This document shows, piece by piece, positions 21,891 through 32,879 of a DNA stretch of 64,000 nucleotides. Positions within the stretch are counted from its first letter, which is position 1, and each line of letters opens with the position of its first letter. This DNA comes from Dioscorea cayenensis subsp. rotundata (Eukaryota; Streptophyta; Magnoliopsida; Dioscoreales; Dioscoreaceae), in the NCBI RefSeq assembly GCF_009730915.1, contig NC_052489.1:27211916-27275915 (forward strand), given 5' to 3'. Made by a program: the position numbers and the translations under genes. Under the pieces are notes generated by a model. That model saw only the letters and a list, made by a program, of their open reading frames with translations, had not been told where the DNA came from and ran no database searches.

Positions 21891-23133
21891 TGTTGGAAGT
21901 TAAACTTAAACCTTTAATTATTGAAAATAATAATAATAATATAAGAAAATGAAATGTGGGCTTAACCTTAATAAGTTAAATGTTATGATTTAGGAATATG
22001 AAGTGAAAAGGTCATGAGTTGCTATGTATGAGGAGATTCTTGAATATTAAGAGTCCTTTGTAAGATTTATATAATGGGCTTTCATGGATGAGTTTGATGA
22101 AGAGGAAAAGTTTACGAGAATAAAAGGAAAAATTTATACAAGTGTTTTTCTTTTCTCTTCATAATATCTTAGAGTTAGAGAAAGAAGAAGGTAAGAGCTG
22201 TGATGAAAGCTCTAAGGAGAAAGAAGTAGGTGAGAGCTGTGAGATGAGTTCCATGGAGAAATAAGACACAAGAGAAGTATTCAAAGTGGTACATAAGCGA
22301 AGAAGATAGAAGAAATGCAAAGTGAAAGAACAGTTGTTGTATCAGTGTAGCTCAAGGCTATGCTGAAGGAGATATTTGAGAAATTGAATCTTCCACCCCC
22401 AAGGTATGAATGTGAATGGCTTGGTCCTTATCACTTACTTATTTTTGTTGTGAAAATAAGATTTGAGGAGAAGTTCGGAAGTCACGAATTATGTGGACCT
22501 TGTGCATATATGAAGAAAGACGCTGAGAATGATGCGTCAATACATGTGATAAAATATTTAGGACAATACTACAATATTATTGTAAAAGATGTGAATGAAG
22601 AGAAAGTTATTGAACTTAAGCATGAGTTTGACGACATGAAGGAGGCTAACGAAGAATTAATTGTGGAAAAGCCTCAAGGAAACTAGAAAGGAATTGAAAG
22701 AGTTGAAGGAAAAAATGGCATAACTAGATCATGAGGAATATCTTCATACCGCATCATCAAATGTTCGTGTTTGTCCTACCGGTTGTTATTGTCATGTTTA
22801 ACAACCTGAAAAAATGTTTAAGTTTAAGGGGAATGTTGGAAGTTAAACTTAAACCTTTTAATTATTGGAAATAATAATAATGTAAGGAAATAATATGCGG
22901 GGTTAACCTTAATAAGTTAGATATCATGATTTACAAAGGTCATGAGTTGCTATTTATGAGGAGTTTCTAGAATATTAAAAGTCTTTTGTAAGATCTATAT
23001 AATGGGTTTTCATGGATGAGTTTGTTGAAGAGAAAAAGTTTATGAGAATAAAAGGATAATTTTATACAAATGTTTTTCTTTCCTCTTCCTAATATCTTAG
23101 TTAAGAATTTTTTGCTCACCATTGTTTCCAACA
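21891..23133 (+). mobile_element. Small non-autonomous LTR element (TRIM-like), copy 1
   Basis: The 5' LTR starts TGTTGGAAGTTAAAC at 21891. The 3' LTR is 22834-23133 (ends TTTCCAACA), preceded by a purine tract TTTAAGGGGAA. The end of the 5' LTR and the primer-binding site are deleted near 22171; they are present in the sister copy at 34902. The total is about 1.24 kb with no gag or pol. It lies in intron 12 of the NRAMP pseudogene and is flanked by ATTAT / GTTAT. The internal region carries an ORF described separately. Confidence 0.85.
22360..22686 (+). CDS. ORF inside the small LTR element, dsRNA-binding-domain-like
   Basis: The 108-residue frame begins MLKEIFEKLNLPPP. Its first 65 residues follow the pattern of the double-stranded-RNA-binding domain: a first helix, then LPPPRYE, GPYH, the strand segment LIFVVKIRFEEKF, a Gly-containing loop, and a second helix with KKDAENDAS and VIKYL. 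The tail is Lys/Glu-rich and probably coiled-coil (LKHEFDDMKEANEEL). A stop at 22684-22686 follows. Just beyond it a shifted frame continues the charged helix (KELKELKEK). Upstream, a TAG at 22348-22350 replaces a CAA in the sister copy, so the original protein started earlier and was longer. Domain identity is by eye, not by search. The frame may no longer be expressed. Confidence 0.5.
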   Translation: MLKEIFEKLNLPPPRYECEWLGPYHLLIFVVKIRFEEKFGSHELCGPCAYMKKDAENDASIHVIKYLGQYYNIIVKDVNEEKVIELKHEFDDMKEANEELIVEKPQGN

Positions 23134-23220
23134 GTTATGCCATCTTTGTTCGTATGAACATCGAGCTTATTAAAGTATCTCAGAGACAATTCTTTCTCGT
23201 TCTTTGTTCTACTTTTGCAC

Positions 23221-23450
23221 AGAACATACAGTTGATTGCCGAGATTGGTGCCATAGCATTCACTTTAAATTTAAAAAGTGGGTCCGAAAACATATTTATT
23301 CTAAATTAAAAAGAGAAATGCACAGGAGTATCAATGTATACCATGTACCAGAATACTCATATGGTAATATTCATTTATTACCAAAAAAAAAGTCATTTAT
23401 GGATATTAGTAGGAACGTCACATAGATCCACCATAGTATTTTTCCATGAA
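23221..23450. other. Extra intron 12 segment in NRAMP copy 2
   Basis: About 230 bp that is absent from intron 12 of the first NRAMP gene (between ...TTTTGTACAG and AAGGGTTAG there) but present in copy 3 at about 36273-36500. It has no recognised origin. Part is open in one frame (IAEIGAIAF) but it does not resemble a known protein. Confidence 0.5.
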
Positions 23451-23579
23451 GGGTTAGTTTGAAGTAATTTTATAAACGTTGCTTGACCATTTTTTCCTTG
23501 TGATAATAGATTACAACAACCACATGGGTCATAAGCTCATTGATCATGGAAATCAACACGCACTACACCAAAAAAGTGT

Positions 23580-24060
23580 TTTTTTACCCGCCTCTATAGG
23601 TATAGTGTTGGTTTTTACCGCACTCTAAACTCGTATCAGAGCCGGCTCTATACTTTAGAGCCGGTTTCTATCAACCGTTAGGGGTAAGTTTTATTTACTG
23701 AGCGGTTTTTTTAATAAGAAGAGTAGAGCGGTTATAACCCACTCTATAGCTACTAAGTTTTTCATTACCCTTCAATAGTTTTTAGAGGCGGTTATAACGC
23801 CTCTATAACTACTAAGTTTTTCATTATTCTTTAATAGCTTTTAGAAGCGTTATAATCACCTCTAAAAATTATAAATGGTAGAAGCGGTTATAACCGCCTC
23901 TATATCTACTAATTTTTCATTAATTCTGAATAGTTTTAGAGGTGGTTATAACCACCTCTAAAAATTATAAGTGGAATAGGCGGTTATAACCGCCTCTATA
24001 GCTATTAATTTCTTCCATGTTTATACTTTTAGAGGTGGTTATAACCATCTCTAAATTTGT
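23580..24060. repeat. CACTA left subterminal repeats
   Basis: The motif GGCGGTTATAACCGCCTCTA and degenerate forms (GGTGGTTATAACCACC, AGCGGTTATAAC, AGGCGGTTATAACGCC) recur about ten times, many as perfect palindromes, separated by spacers such as CTACTAAGTTTTTCAT. In CACTA elements such arrays bind the transposase. Confidence 0.85.
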
Positions 24061-24304
24061 TATTGAATTCAATTTTAATTTTTTTCCTATTAATAATAAA
24101 TAAATTTGTTGAACCTGTAAATCAAAAACATAAATTTTCATTACATTCAAAAATATCCTAAATTCAATTTCATTGACCTTTATTGACATGTTATGAGTTA
24201 AAGTGCAATGTTTTTTGAGTAATAACAAAATATAAGAGGTTTACACTATTTATGTACTTTCATTACAAAATATTTTTCGAGTTAATTACACAAAGTAAAA
24301 AGCT

Positions 24305-25918
24305 TCATGTATCTTCATCTTCAACCCTCTTGATCTTTAACCATGAATTCTCCAAAATCTGCAAAAAAACATTAAAAAAAAAAATCCATTCCAACTAAAA
24401 ACTTGAATTTTGAGTATTGCAGGTCACTACCTGAGTACCCATTCCAACTCATAAGAAAGGTGAAAGAAAAGAACTGAACAAGAGTGAATTCAGAAAGCAT
24501 TGAAGATTTAGATTTAGGGATCTCAAACATCATATTATGCAAATCAGGCTCTGAGAAGATTTAGAGAAATTGTACCTTTTCATTTTCTCCTGAATTAACA
24601 TTTGGTGGTGAAGATCTGTCAATATTATCTGAATGCTCACTAGCTGTCATTAAATTTAATTTTAGCCAGCAGAAGTTTGAATATAATACTGCTGCATGGT
24701 AAAAATATTTATGGCTATACATGACAAACCTGCAAGTGGTGAAACCAGATGTTGTCCTTGAATGTTCATCTCTTCTAAATCTGCAACTTGATGGTTGTTC
24801 ACAGGTAAGTTTTCACCTTTCTGATCTACTGCCTGTAGCATAATTATAATTTACTCAAACAGATCCAGCACAAATTTCTATATAGATAAAACACGCAAAG
24901 CATGACAACAAATTGTGTTATATTTCTTTTTTCTCCTCCAATCTACAAATTGATGGAAAATTTAGCAATACAATTTTATAACCGAAATGGTACATTGGTA
25001 TCTCAATGAGAACTGGAATATATCAGAAATCAACAGTAATCTAACCTTTACTTCTGTTTGCTGCTGGAGACATTCACCTCCAGAAGGAAATGATCCACAC
25101 TCTTCATCAACTGTTGAAATTTAACAATGGAAATTGAGTATACCCAACAACTATTTATTAGTAACTGGATATTCAAATCATAAGGAGCTTATCAGTTATA
25201 AAGAATTCACTTTTAAGTATACATGTGGCAGAGAACAAGAATTTTCTCATAATCAAAGTTATCTCTTAAAGCATATGACACATTTTGTGCTCTAATGCTT
25301 ACCTTTGATATTTGAGAAGCTATCAACCATCTGACCTATCATCTGTAGCATTGAAATAAACTTGTAAATACATAGAGAGAGAGAGACCATAACAAACTTT
25401 GCAAGCAAAATCTATAATTGAGATATTACTCCCCTTAATGTGTCAAGTCAACAAATGATAGTGAAGTTAGCAGAATGAACTTAATTAAAAAATCTGAGTA
25501 TTTGGGCTACTAAAACTGCCGATGATTGCTATCATTCAAACCCCTTTGGCCCTGATTCATATAAAACCCTCAACTATCAAAGATTATTTTTGCTTTACAA
25601 AGTTTCAAAGCTCCCAATAGAAAATGCAATGTGACCAGGTGTTTTAAATCAATAGAAATTACATAAGCCAATAGCCCAAACTTGTGATTTGAAGTTTCAC
25701 ATGCACTTACTAACCCAATGATAAAGAATTCTATGTCTCCACAAACACACACAGAAAGCAAAAAATCTATAATAGCAGCAGCAACACCAACCAAAGGAGA
25801 TTATAGAAACGAGAAAGAAGCAAGACAACTCTGTGTTAAGCAAGGATATGAACCTCATTCTCTTCTGTATGTACCGTTCCAAGAACCATAGGTGAAGAAA
25901 ATGAGCCGACATTATCTC
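24305..25918 (-). CDS. Predicted multi-exon cargo gene of the CACTA element (partial, unknown)
   Basis: Six consecutive exon candidates on the minus strand have good splice signals: 25918-25854, 25342-25313, 25110-25046, 24832-24730, 24643-24576 and 24358-24305 (stop TGA at 24307-24305). They encode short hydrophilic pieces, for example GDNVGSFSSPMVLGTVHTEE, DEECGSFPSGGECLQQQTE, LPVNNHQVADLEEMNIQGQH and ILENSWLKIKRVEDEDT. I do not recognise the protein. The first exons would lie further right; the GC-rich segment at about 27930-28110 with a CT-rich leader on the minus strand could be the 5' end. It could be an element-encoded accessory protein or a captured host gene. Confidence 0.4.
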
Positions 25919-27854
25919 CTACAATATTTGCAATAAGATTGGTAAAATAACATCTATCAATATAGTCCCCAAAGCTTCACAAAATTTTGCTGCTTGACTA
26001 TTGTTAATAATGATGTTGAGATATAAAAAAAGCTGGAGAAGATATAGACCTGATAAAATTTCATCAAGTAAAAAATGTCATTCGCTCCAAAAACTTTCCC
26101 CTCCATGATCCTGAAATATTTTTTTCATTATATGGGCAGAGCACATTAGAACCCTCAATTCAAATAAGTATTAAATCTGAATCTCACTCTTGGAATTAGA
26201 ACACTTGCACAACTTACAGGCCACTCTTTTGGATACATTTGTTGCCTTTAAATTAATCTTTAGTATTCTTCCATGATAAAAAAGAAAGAAAGCAAAACAG
26301 CGAAAGTTCTTCATTGTAACCATACAATCCATCACGTACTTGTTCTTGTGCAATTTGTTGAATTGGAGAACACTTTAATAAATCCAAATCAAAAAAAGAG
26401 AACTTAGATTTTTGATTGTTCTGTTACTAGTGTTGCAAATCATATGGTCAAATAGAATCTGTTCAACTTCAAACATGTTGAGTCTTGGAGACGATATCGC
26501 AGGGCAAGCAAAAACTAGATGACAAGTGTTGACAGACAGGAAAAAGAGAACATGGAGATCAATTGCTTGTTCTTTAGACACAGAATCTAATACCCAGTTA
26601 GTGCTAGAGATGCCTTGATTAATTTAATAAACAAAACATACCACCAATGAGAATTGATCACATTTGTATATAAAGAAAAAGCCGATCTCATAGAACCTTT
26701 ACAGGACCACCTCATTTATTAGCATTTCCGACGTAGATGGACGTGGAACCCAAAATTACCTTTATACATAGATGACTTCTATAATGGCCAGCTTTTAGAT
26801 TCTTCATCTAGTGCTAAATTCCCTTTACATTAAGGTTTAGAATGATGATCATATCTTTGTGACAATTTCAGGAACCATCAAAATTAATGAAGTTATTCAA
26901 TAAGCAATTAGAAATAGTAAACAGAGACAAACTATGTTAAAAAAAAATTCTAAATCATATTCAAGACGGTAAGACGTAAATCGGCACTAAGCATTAGATT
27001 AAAGAAATGGGTAATCTTTGTATCTGACAACTAATGGCCAACTTCTAGATTCTTCACTTATTCCTAAATTCTATTTACTTTAAGGTCTAGATTGATGATC
27101 ACCTCTTTATGTCAATTTTGGGAAAAACCTGGAAAATTAATGAAGTTCTTTAACAAGCAAGGAGAACAAAGACCAAGCATGTTAAAAAGATTATACATAT
27201 TCAAGATAGTAAATAGGTAGCATTAGATTCAAGAAATGGGTAATTTGTATATCTGACAACTGGATCAGAAATGTAATCAAGTCTGTATTAAAAACTAAAT
27301 CAGGGACTACATCACTCAATTACAAACTCATATCAAAAGCATAGATCTAACAATAGGTCCATGCATAGACCTTCAAAACTAAATCAGGGACTACATCACT
27401 CAATTACAAGATAAACTTTAAACAACTCCCCCAAAAATGGAAACCAAATGATCAAAATAAGTGGAATCACTATTAAAAAAAACAAAAATAAAATAAAATC
27501 AACAAAGAAGATCCCAAAAAAATTAAGGAAAAAACCCCATAATTAGATACACCCAAAAAAAAAAAAAGTGCTAGCTAAAATTTTCAAACAAATGAAAATG
27601 GCTCTACAAACGCTTAGATCTCTCAAAATAAAAATAAATAAAAAAAAAAAATCCCCAATTATCAAAATAATTTCAGAAAACCTGAAAAAATTCCTCAAAA
27701 GAAGCTTAGATTTCTCGAGAGAGAGAGATCCCGATCATGGCCAGCAGGTTTTCCTCAGATCAAGCTCCGGTGGCGAGTGCTGAAGGTCCAACGGCAGTGA
27801 AGCAATGCAGAACCACATTCATAAAAATCTATCCATAATCTAAAACCTAGAATC

Positions 27855-27892
27855 ACTACACTTGATCTTAGCCAAAAGGCCGAGAAAGGTAT
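27855..27892 (-). ncRNA. U2 snRNA 5'-end fragment (38 nt), retrotransposed
   Basis: Read on the minus strand this begins ATACCTTTCTCGGCC and ends GATCAAGTGTAGT, identical by my reading to nucleotides 1-38 of U2 snRNA. That segment contains the stem I region and the branch-point-pairing stretch GTGTAGT. The next base differs from U2 (G where U2 has A). A 12-bp direct repeat TAAAACCTAGAA flanks it (27841-27852 and 27895-27906). It has no U2 promoter and lacks the rest of the RNA, so it is not a functional gene. I infer reverse-transcribed insertion. Confidence 0.85.
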
Positions 27893-28116
27893 ATTAAAAC
27901 CTAGAAATCTAAGGGCAAAAGGAAAAAAACCAATTCCGGCGCCTCAACATCGGCCGGAGACCGGAGGGAATGAAGGGAGGACTGAGGAGGGGTTTAGGAC
28001 TCACTGGCGGCGGTGCTTCGGTGCGTCGAAGATTAGCCCCTGGCGGCGATCGTGTGAGTGAGTGCTCGGCAGCGCGGTGATGCGGCGAAGATCAACACCC
28101 GGCGGCGTGTAAGTGA

Positions 28117-28139
28117 GAGAGAGAGAGAGAGAGAGAGAG
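28117..28139. repeat. (GA)n microsatellite in CACTA
   Basis: A GA run near the GC-rich segment at the right end of the CACTA element. On the minus strand it would be a CT-rich leader in front of a possible cargo gene. Confidence 0.9.
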
Positions 28140-28569
28140 TAGGAGAGAGAGAGGGTTTTTTTAATTTGAGGGGGTTTTTGTAAACCGGTTGTATAGTTTA
28201 ATAAAATAAAACATAATTATGGAGTCGGTTTTTAAAAACCCCCTCTAATAAACTGCTTCTAAAATTGAAAATTGGTGTACGTACGTACTACCTCGTGACG
28301 AGCTTCATCAAGATACTTCTACACAGCGGTCTACATATTGCATCCATTGTGTTTGCAGGCATATTTGGTTTCGGAGATATGTTAGTGTACATCGTCGTAA
28401 TCTTCTACATGGTCTTCAAAAAGAACAGAAAATTACTCAACCATTATAGTCAAATGATGCCAAGCTTGGATTAACAAGTAACAACTCAAGTATTGTGACT
28501 CACGTTCCCAAGGAAGAGATCACAAGCATCCAATTCCTGCAAATAGGATCTGAAATGAATCTTGACTAA

Positions 28570-29754
28570 CAGCTTCCTCATGTTTCCTTAACATGAAATC
28601 CGGGCATTAGTCTGAGTGAACTAGCTACCCTAACAATAAGTAATATAGTTTCATTTGCTAATATATTATTAATTTGGCCCGGTTGTCTGCTTTAGAGCAT
28701 TGGATGATAGTTGTAATAGTGGTACTTTTCTAGTTATGATCAATGAGTTCTTATAATTAAACTTAAACATACTTCCAATCATCTTTGTAAACTTCCATTT
28801 TAAAATTTAGTGGTCATAATTGAAAACTTATTGTGTCTACCTTGTTTCTGCTTATATTAAATATTTGATCGTACTTTAGTATAGGTACATGACATAAAAT
28901 TTTTTTATATAAATTAATTAAAAAGATGTATTATAAATTTTCATTATCTCACCATCATTCAAGATCGTCAACCTTCAAATCTAAATTGATGGTTTTAGTG
29001 AATTGGAAAATGTTTCACTAACTACATATCTCTTTATATTATTTCCCAATAAAAAATTAGAAGTTGGTGGTTTGTTAGTTTGTTTGTTTTTGTTTTTGTT
29101 TTTGTTTTGTGCTAAAATGAGCGGCTAAACCGCTAAGAAAGGTAGGGATATGCACAAGCCTCAACCGAGTAAGTGGGAGTAGTTCCCCGCACACACAATG
29201 ACCCTAACCCATGATTCAAATTTTCATAACTTGTGAAGTGTTCTAATGGAGACCTTGCTATCAATAGTATTAGTGGAATTGATTAATGATTTGGTTGAAG
29301 GCTTTAGGAGAAGTTTGGATTAGGCCATTAGGGGATTGAGTAATGTTAGAATGTGAATGATTATAAATAGTAATATATAACCATGTTTGGATATATTACT
29401 ATTACTTGGAAATTGGTATTATAGGTAACAACGTTATGTATGGTGAAGAAATTTCATTACCTCCAAAATTGGGGGTATGGAAAAGAATAAACACTATTGA
29501 TAGTGAAATGACATTTTTTCCCTTAATTGAGATTTAATTAAATAATAATTATTAATCTAAATAACTAATTATAATAATTAAAGTAAACAATAATAAACAT
29601 AAATTGAGTCATTTAAATATTATAATAATTAAAATAGATAATAATTGACAAGAATTATTTAATATGCATATTATATTTTAATAATTAAAGTGAAATAACA
29701 TTTTTGCCCCTACGTAGATTTAATTAAATAAAACAGTTAATAAAAGTATTTAAT
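28570..29754. other. NRAMP copy 2 3' flank and AT-rich intergenic DNA
   Basis: 28570-28745 matches the 3' flank of the first NRAMP gene. The rest is AT-rich with no convincing ORF. The stretch 29090-29230 (TTTTGTTTTTG run, then a more GC-rich block containing CCGCACACACAATGACCC) looks like repeat debris I cannot classify. Confidence 0.6.
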
Positions 29755-30009
29755 GTTCTCATGTTAACCAAACATGATCAATGAGTTTATGAGGCATGTA
29801 GAATGCAAGAGGTTGAATGTTGTTAAGAACAGAGAAGGATGTTATGTAACAGTAAAGTACACCATGAAAGGAGAAGAAGGAAAGAAGTTGACTGATGGCT
29901 AATGAAGAAGAGTTGGACTCCGTTTGATTAGCAGACGAGAACAATATAAATAATATAGGATAGTATAAGTTATTGAGTTCTAATGCAAACATTGGTTAAT
30001 GTGAAATCT
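29755..30009 (+). other. Orphan alpha-glucosidase 3' flank
   Basis: CATGTTAACCAAACATGATCAATGAG and what follows recurs 3' of genes A (43319), B (49339) and C (56424). Here it appears without an alpha-glucosidase body in front of it. It marks where another unit ended before deletion or rearrangement. Confidence 0.7.
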
Positions 30010-30010
30010 G

Positions 30011-30011
30011 G

Positions 30012-30061
<50 letters not shown>
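30011..30061. repeat. (TTA)n microsatellite
   Basis: About 16 uninterrupted TTA units, a trinucleotide run likely to vary in length between individuals. The equivalent place near 43,420 has only a few units. Confidence 0.95.
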
Positions 30062-30064
<3 letters not shown>

Positions 30065-31961
30065 AGCACATTCTTTCCTTTTATCTGCACATTCTATTGG
30101 ATCAACAATTGCATTCCTATTTTCTTGAGTAGAGCTGAGAGATAAATTCTTTATTATTATGTATATTTTTTATGTTGTGCACTAGTTTGATTCACACAAA
30201 TATTGAATGTGGACAAAAAATTGTGATATTCATTTTCCTTTTCTATCTTTGTTTTATTTTATCTTCACGATATAATTTTTTTATAATTAATAAAAATTAT
30301 TAATTCAAAACTACATCCTTTAAATTTGCAAAATATATTAATTAATAGTTAATTACTAAAAATATTTAGTGTAAGAAATTAGATTTTCATAAATAATTCA
30401 TCAAAGTTATTTATTCATAATTATGTATATATTTTATTGAGACTATATATGTTGAGAGTAATTTGAGCATTTTCTATAAATCTCTCTTTTGGTTATGCCT
30501 TAACTTAGAAAAGTTTTTGTACTTATTTTTAAATAAAAAAATTAATGAAGTTATATTATACTTAATTATTTTTTCATTCATATACTTCAAATTCACGCAT
30601 ATAAAATAAACAGATTTTTTTAAAGTTTGAGGTTGGTTTTTATTTTTTTTGGTGTGCGTTGAGTATGTGTGTTTTTTGAGACATTTGTTTTGAGATAATG
30701 AGGCCCTCAGTAGCCCACCGCCACCAGGCAGATCTTCTTGGCCAAATGGTAAAATAAGTCTAATTATTTTATTTTATTTTATTTTTTTACGAGATAAATG
30801 AAAGGAAGAATATAAAACATAGTTTTTTTTTAATAATTTTTTTTAATTTAACTTTGATAGTAAGATATATTTACAAATAATAATAATTTAGGTGGTATAT
30901 AAGTAATAACATATTTTTATAGAGCTTTACAAAATTATAAAAAAAAAAACTCTTTCTAATAAAGTGATTCTTCAAAACTAAATTTTTTTTATAACAATAA
31001 ATTGATAAAAGATCAAAATATTTAAAATTAATTTGTAATTTAACTCACAATGAAATTTGGGTTGTAATATAAATGTTTTTATATATAAGTAGCTTAAGCA
31101 CTATATTTACACATTCATACTTTTTATTTTACATGAATTGAAGTTCTAACATATCTCCTTGATAAAGATATGAACACATTCTGTAAAAGATTTGGTGCCA
31201 ATAAACTAAGAGATCGGTATCTTTTTATATATAAATACTCAATTTATTTTTATATTTTTTATTTCTTATAATGAGGAAATTAATTTCAAAGAAAAAAATA
31301 AATAATTAAATACATGAAAAATAAATCTAATGAAGGTCATAAGTTAATCATCAATCTAATATAAAATTGCCTAACCTTATCCTCTCTTATAATTAAAATT
31401 CAATAAAACAACAATGACTACAAAAATATTTGGCATAAATCCTGATATTTGATTTTATTTATTATTATATATTTTTAAAAAGAAAACCAACTGTTAGGTT
31501 AAAATTAAAAAAATATAAATAAAAAACCAAGGCATAGCCTAATTGTTTCCTACATTGTTTGTGTTTGAGAGGTCTTGAGTTCAAAATCTTTCAACCACAA
31601 TTTAAAAATGAAAAAGTCATTGTCACCATTCTAGAAAAATACAAATAACTATAGTTCTTTTCATAATAAAAAAATGTTTAGCCAATTCAATTCAATGCTC
31701 TCGATGTTTGCAAACCTCCTTTTAATATTTGGTTATTAAAAACCATACTTCATTTAGGCCAATTATTTAGTATAAAACCAAACAAATCAAATAATAAAAA
31801 TACACACTTAAATGAAATACTTACATTAGTAGCTGTCACTGCTTTGCTGGAAAGTAGACAATTAAATGCATGATAATGCTTGCTTAAGTTTTTTATATTC
31901 TGCTTAAAAAATCAACTACATAGAAAAGACCAAAACTGATTCCATACGCATTGTACTCACT
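30062..31961. repeat. Unit 5' flank, duplicated at 43430-45325
   Basis: About 1.9 kb of AT-rich DNA that matches 43430-45325 over its whole length with small indels, ending with the same CATACGCATTGTACT block before the promoter. No gene is seen. It shows that unit P2 and gene B derive from a recent duplication. Confidence 0.8.
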
Positions 31962-31969
31962 GTAAATAT

Positions 31970-32855
31970 CAAGGTTGTCGACCCTGACCCGCAATAACCC
32001 TGACAGCCCGGTGGTCGTGGTCACATGGCTCAACCGGCCGAACCGGTTGAACCGATCAATAATTAAATATAAAAAAATATTATAATAATTAATAGTAAGC
32101 AAATATAATATTAAATCCATAATTATATTATAAAAACCTACTCAAATTTGATATTTAAATCGATAAACGACCTTATATACGATAGAGCTTTTCTAATTTT
32201 GTTATTTATTTTTTTACATTTTTTTAAATATTTACAAATTTAATATATTAATATATAATTATCAAACTTCTCTCGGTGTTATTTATTTATTTATTTATTT
32301 ATTGGTTGATTTTTGTTAAAATAAATAAGAAATTTAATTCACTAATTTTTATATCTCAATTGAGTTTTTTTATTTTGTTTTTAAATTTTCTTATATTTTT
32401 TTATTTAATTAGAATACTTTTTAATTTTTATATTTTTTTATAATAAAATTACACTCATTTATTGTTTTATTTTTCTTAATAAATTAAATTTTTTTAGAAA
32501 AGTATTTTACATAATACATTAATATATTTTATTTTTTTAAATGTTAATTTTTGTTGGTATATATATATCAGTAATTCTATTTATTGATTATAAATTATAA
32601 ATTAATATTAATAAATATACACGATTTTGTGCTTTTAATGAGAAAATAATAATAAATTATTAAATATCAGAAAAAAATTAAACATTGTGACCGATTGACC
32701 GGCCGGCTCAACCGGCTCCGATTAACCATCTGCCAGCTCAAGTTCACACTCGGATTTTTAACTACCCGGGTCGATCGAGTACCCTGACGTCCCACTAGCC
32801 CGGGTTCCCCGGTTTTTCCGATTGAACCGTGGCCGATCCGGCCTAACAACATCGA
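31970..32855. mobile_element. 886-bp TIR element with 8-bp target duplication
   Basis: It is flanked by GTAAATAT on both sides (31962-31969 and 32856-32863). The matching empty site with a single GTAAATAT is at about 45330 in the duplicated flank. Both ends contain GTTGT-type terminal words (CAAGGTTGTCG and, reversed, TCGATGTTGTTAGG) and inner repeats of AACCGG/GGCCGG (GAACCGGTTGAACCG left, GACCGGCCGGCTCAACCGG right). The 8-bp duplication suggests a non-autonomous hAT-type element. The inverted repeats are imperfect. Confidence 0.75.
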
Positions 32856-32879
32856 GTAAATATATTAATCACCCATATC

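Larger units (their letters stand above)
23561..28282. mobile_element. CACTA transposon inserted in NRAMP exon 13
   Basis: The left end is CACTACACCAAAAAAGTG. The right end is TTGGTGTACGT, a decayed version of the expected TGGTGTAGTG. A 3-bp target duplication ACG is at 23558-23560 and 28283-28285, and the sister NRAMP copies give the uninterrupted site. The left 500 bp carries many subterminal repeats, including the 16-bp palindrome GGCGGTTATAACCGCC and variants, the usual transposase-binding design of CACTA elements. The right subterminal region has fewer (ACCGGTTGTATAG near 28186). No transposase is recognised. The interior holds a gene-like set of minus-strand exons and a GC-rich segment near 27930-28110. 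At 4722 bp it is probably non-autonomous. Confidence 0.85.
20325..28569 (+). pseudogene. NRAMP pseudogene copy 2
   Basis: Remains of the NRAMP gene lie in order. Exon 1 is at about 20325-20426, with its donor changed GT to AT. Exon 2 is 20508-20586. Exon 3 is 20662-20702, with an in-frame TAG. Exons 4 to most of 10 are replaced by a copia gag fragment (about 20840-21409). Then come the end of exon 10, exon 11 (about 21524-21654, acceptor AG lost), exon 12 (21754-21850), intron 12 with a small LTR element, and exon 13 split by a CACTA element into 23510-23560 and 28286-28569. An in-frame TAG lies in the tail region at about 28447-28449. Copy 2 lacks the 9-bp insertion after DPGN seen in the first gene. 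Nothing here could make a working transporter. Confidence 0.88.

Noticed and set aside
23580..24060. Regularly spaced palindromic repeats resembling a CRISPR array
   Set aside because: Plant nuclear context, variable repeats and position beside a CACTA terminus show that they are transposon subterminal repeats.
27736..27834. Short plus-strand frame MASRFSSDQAPVASAEGP in the CACTA element
   Set aside because: About 33 residues with no family resemblance or continuation; kept only as part of the unexplained right half of the element.
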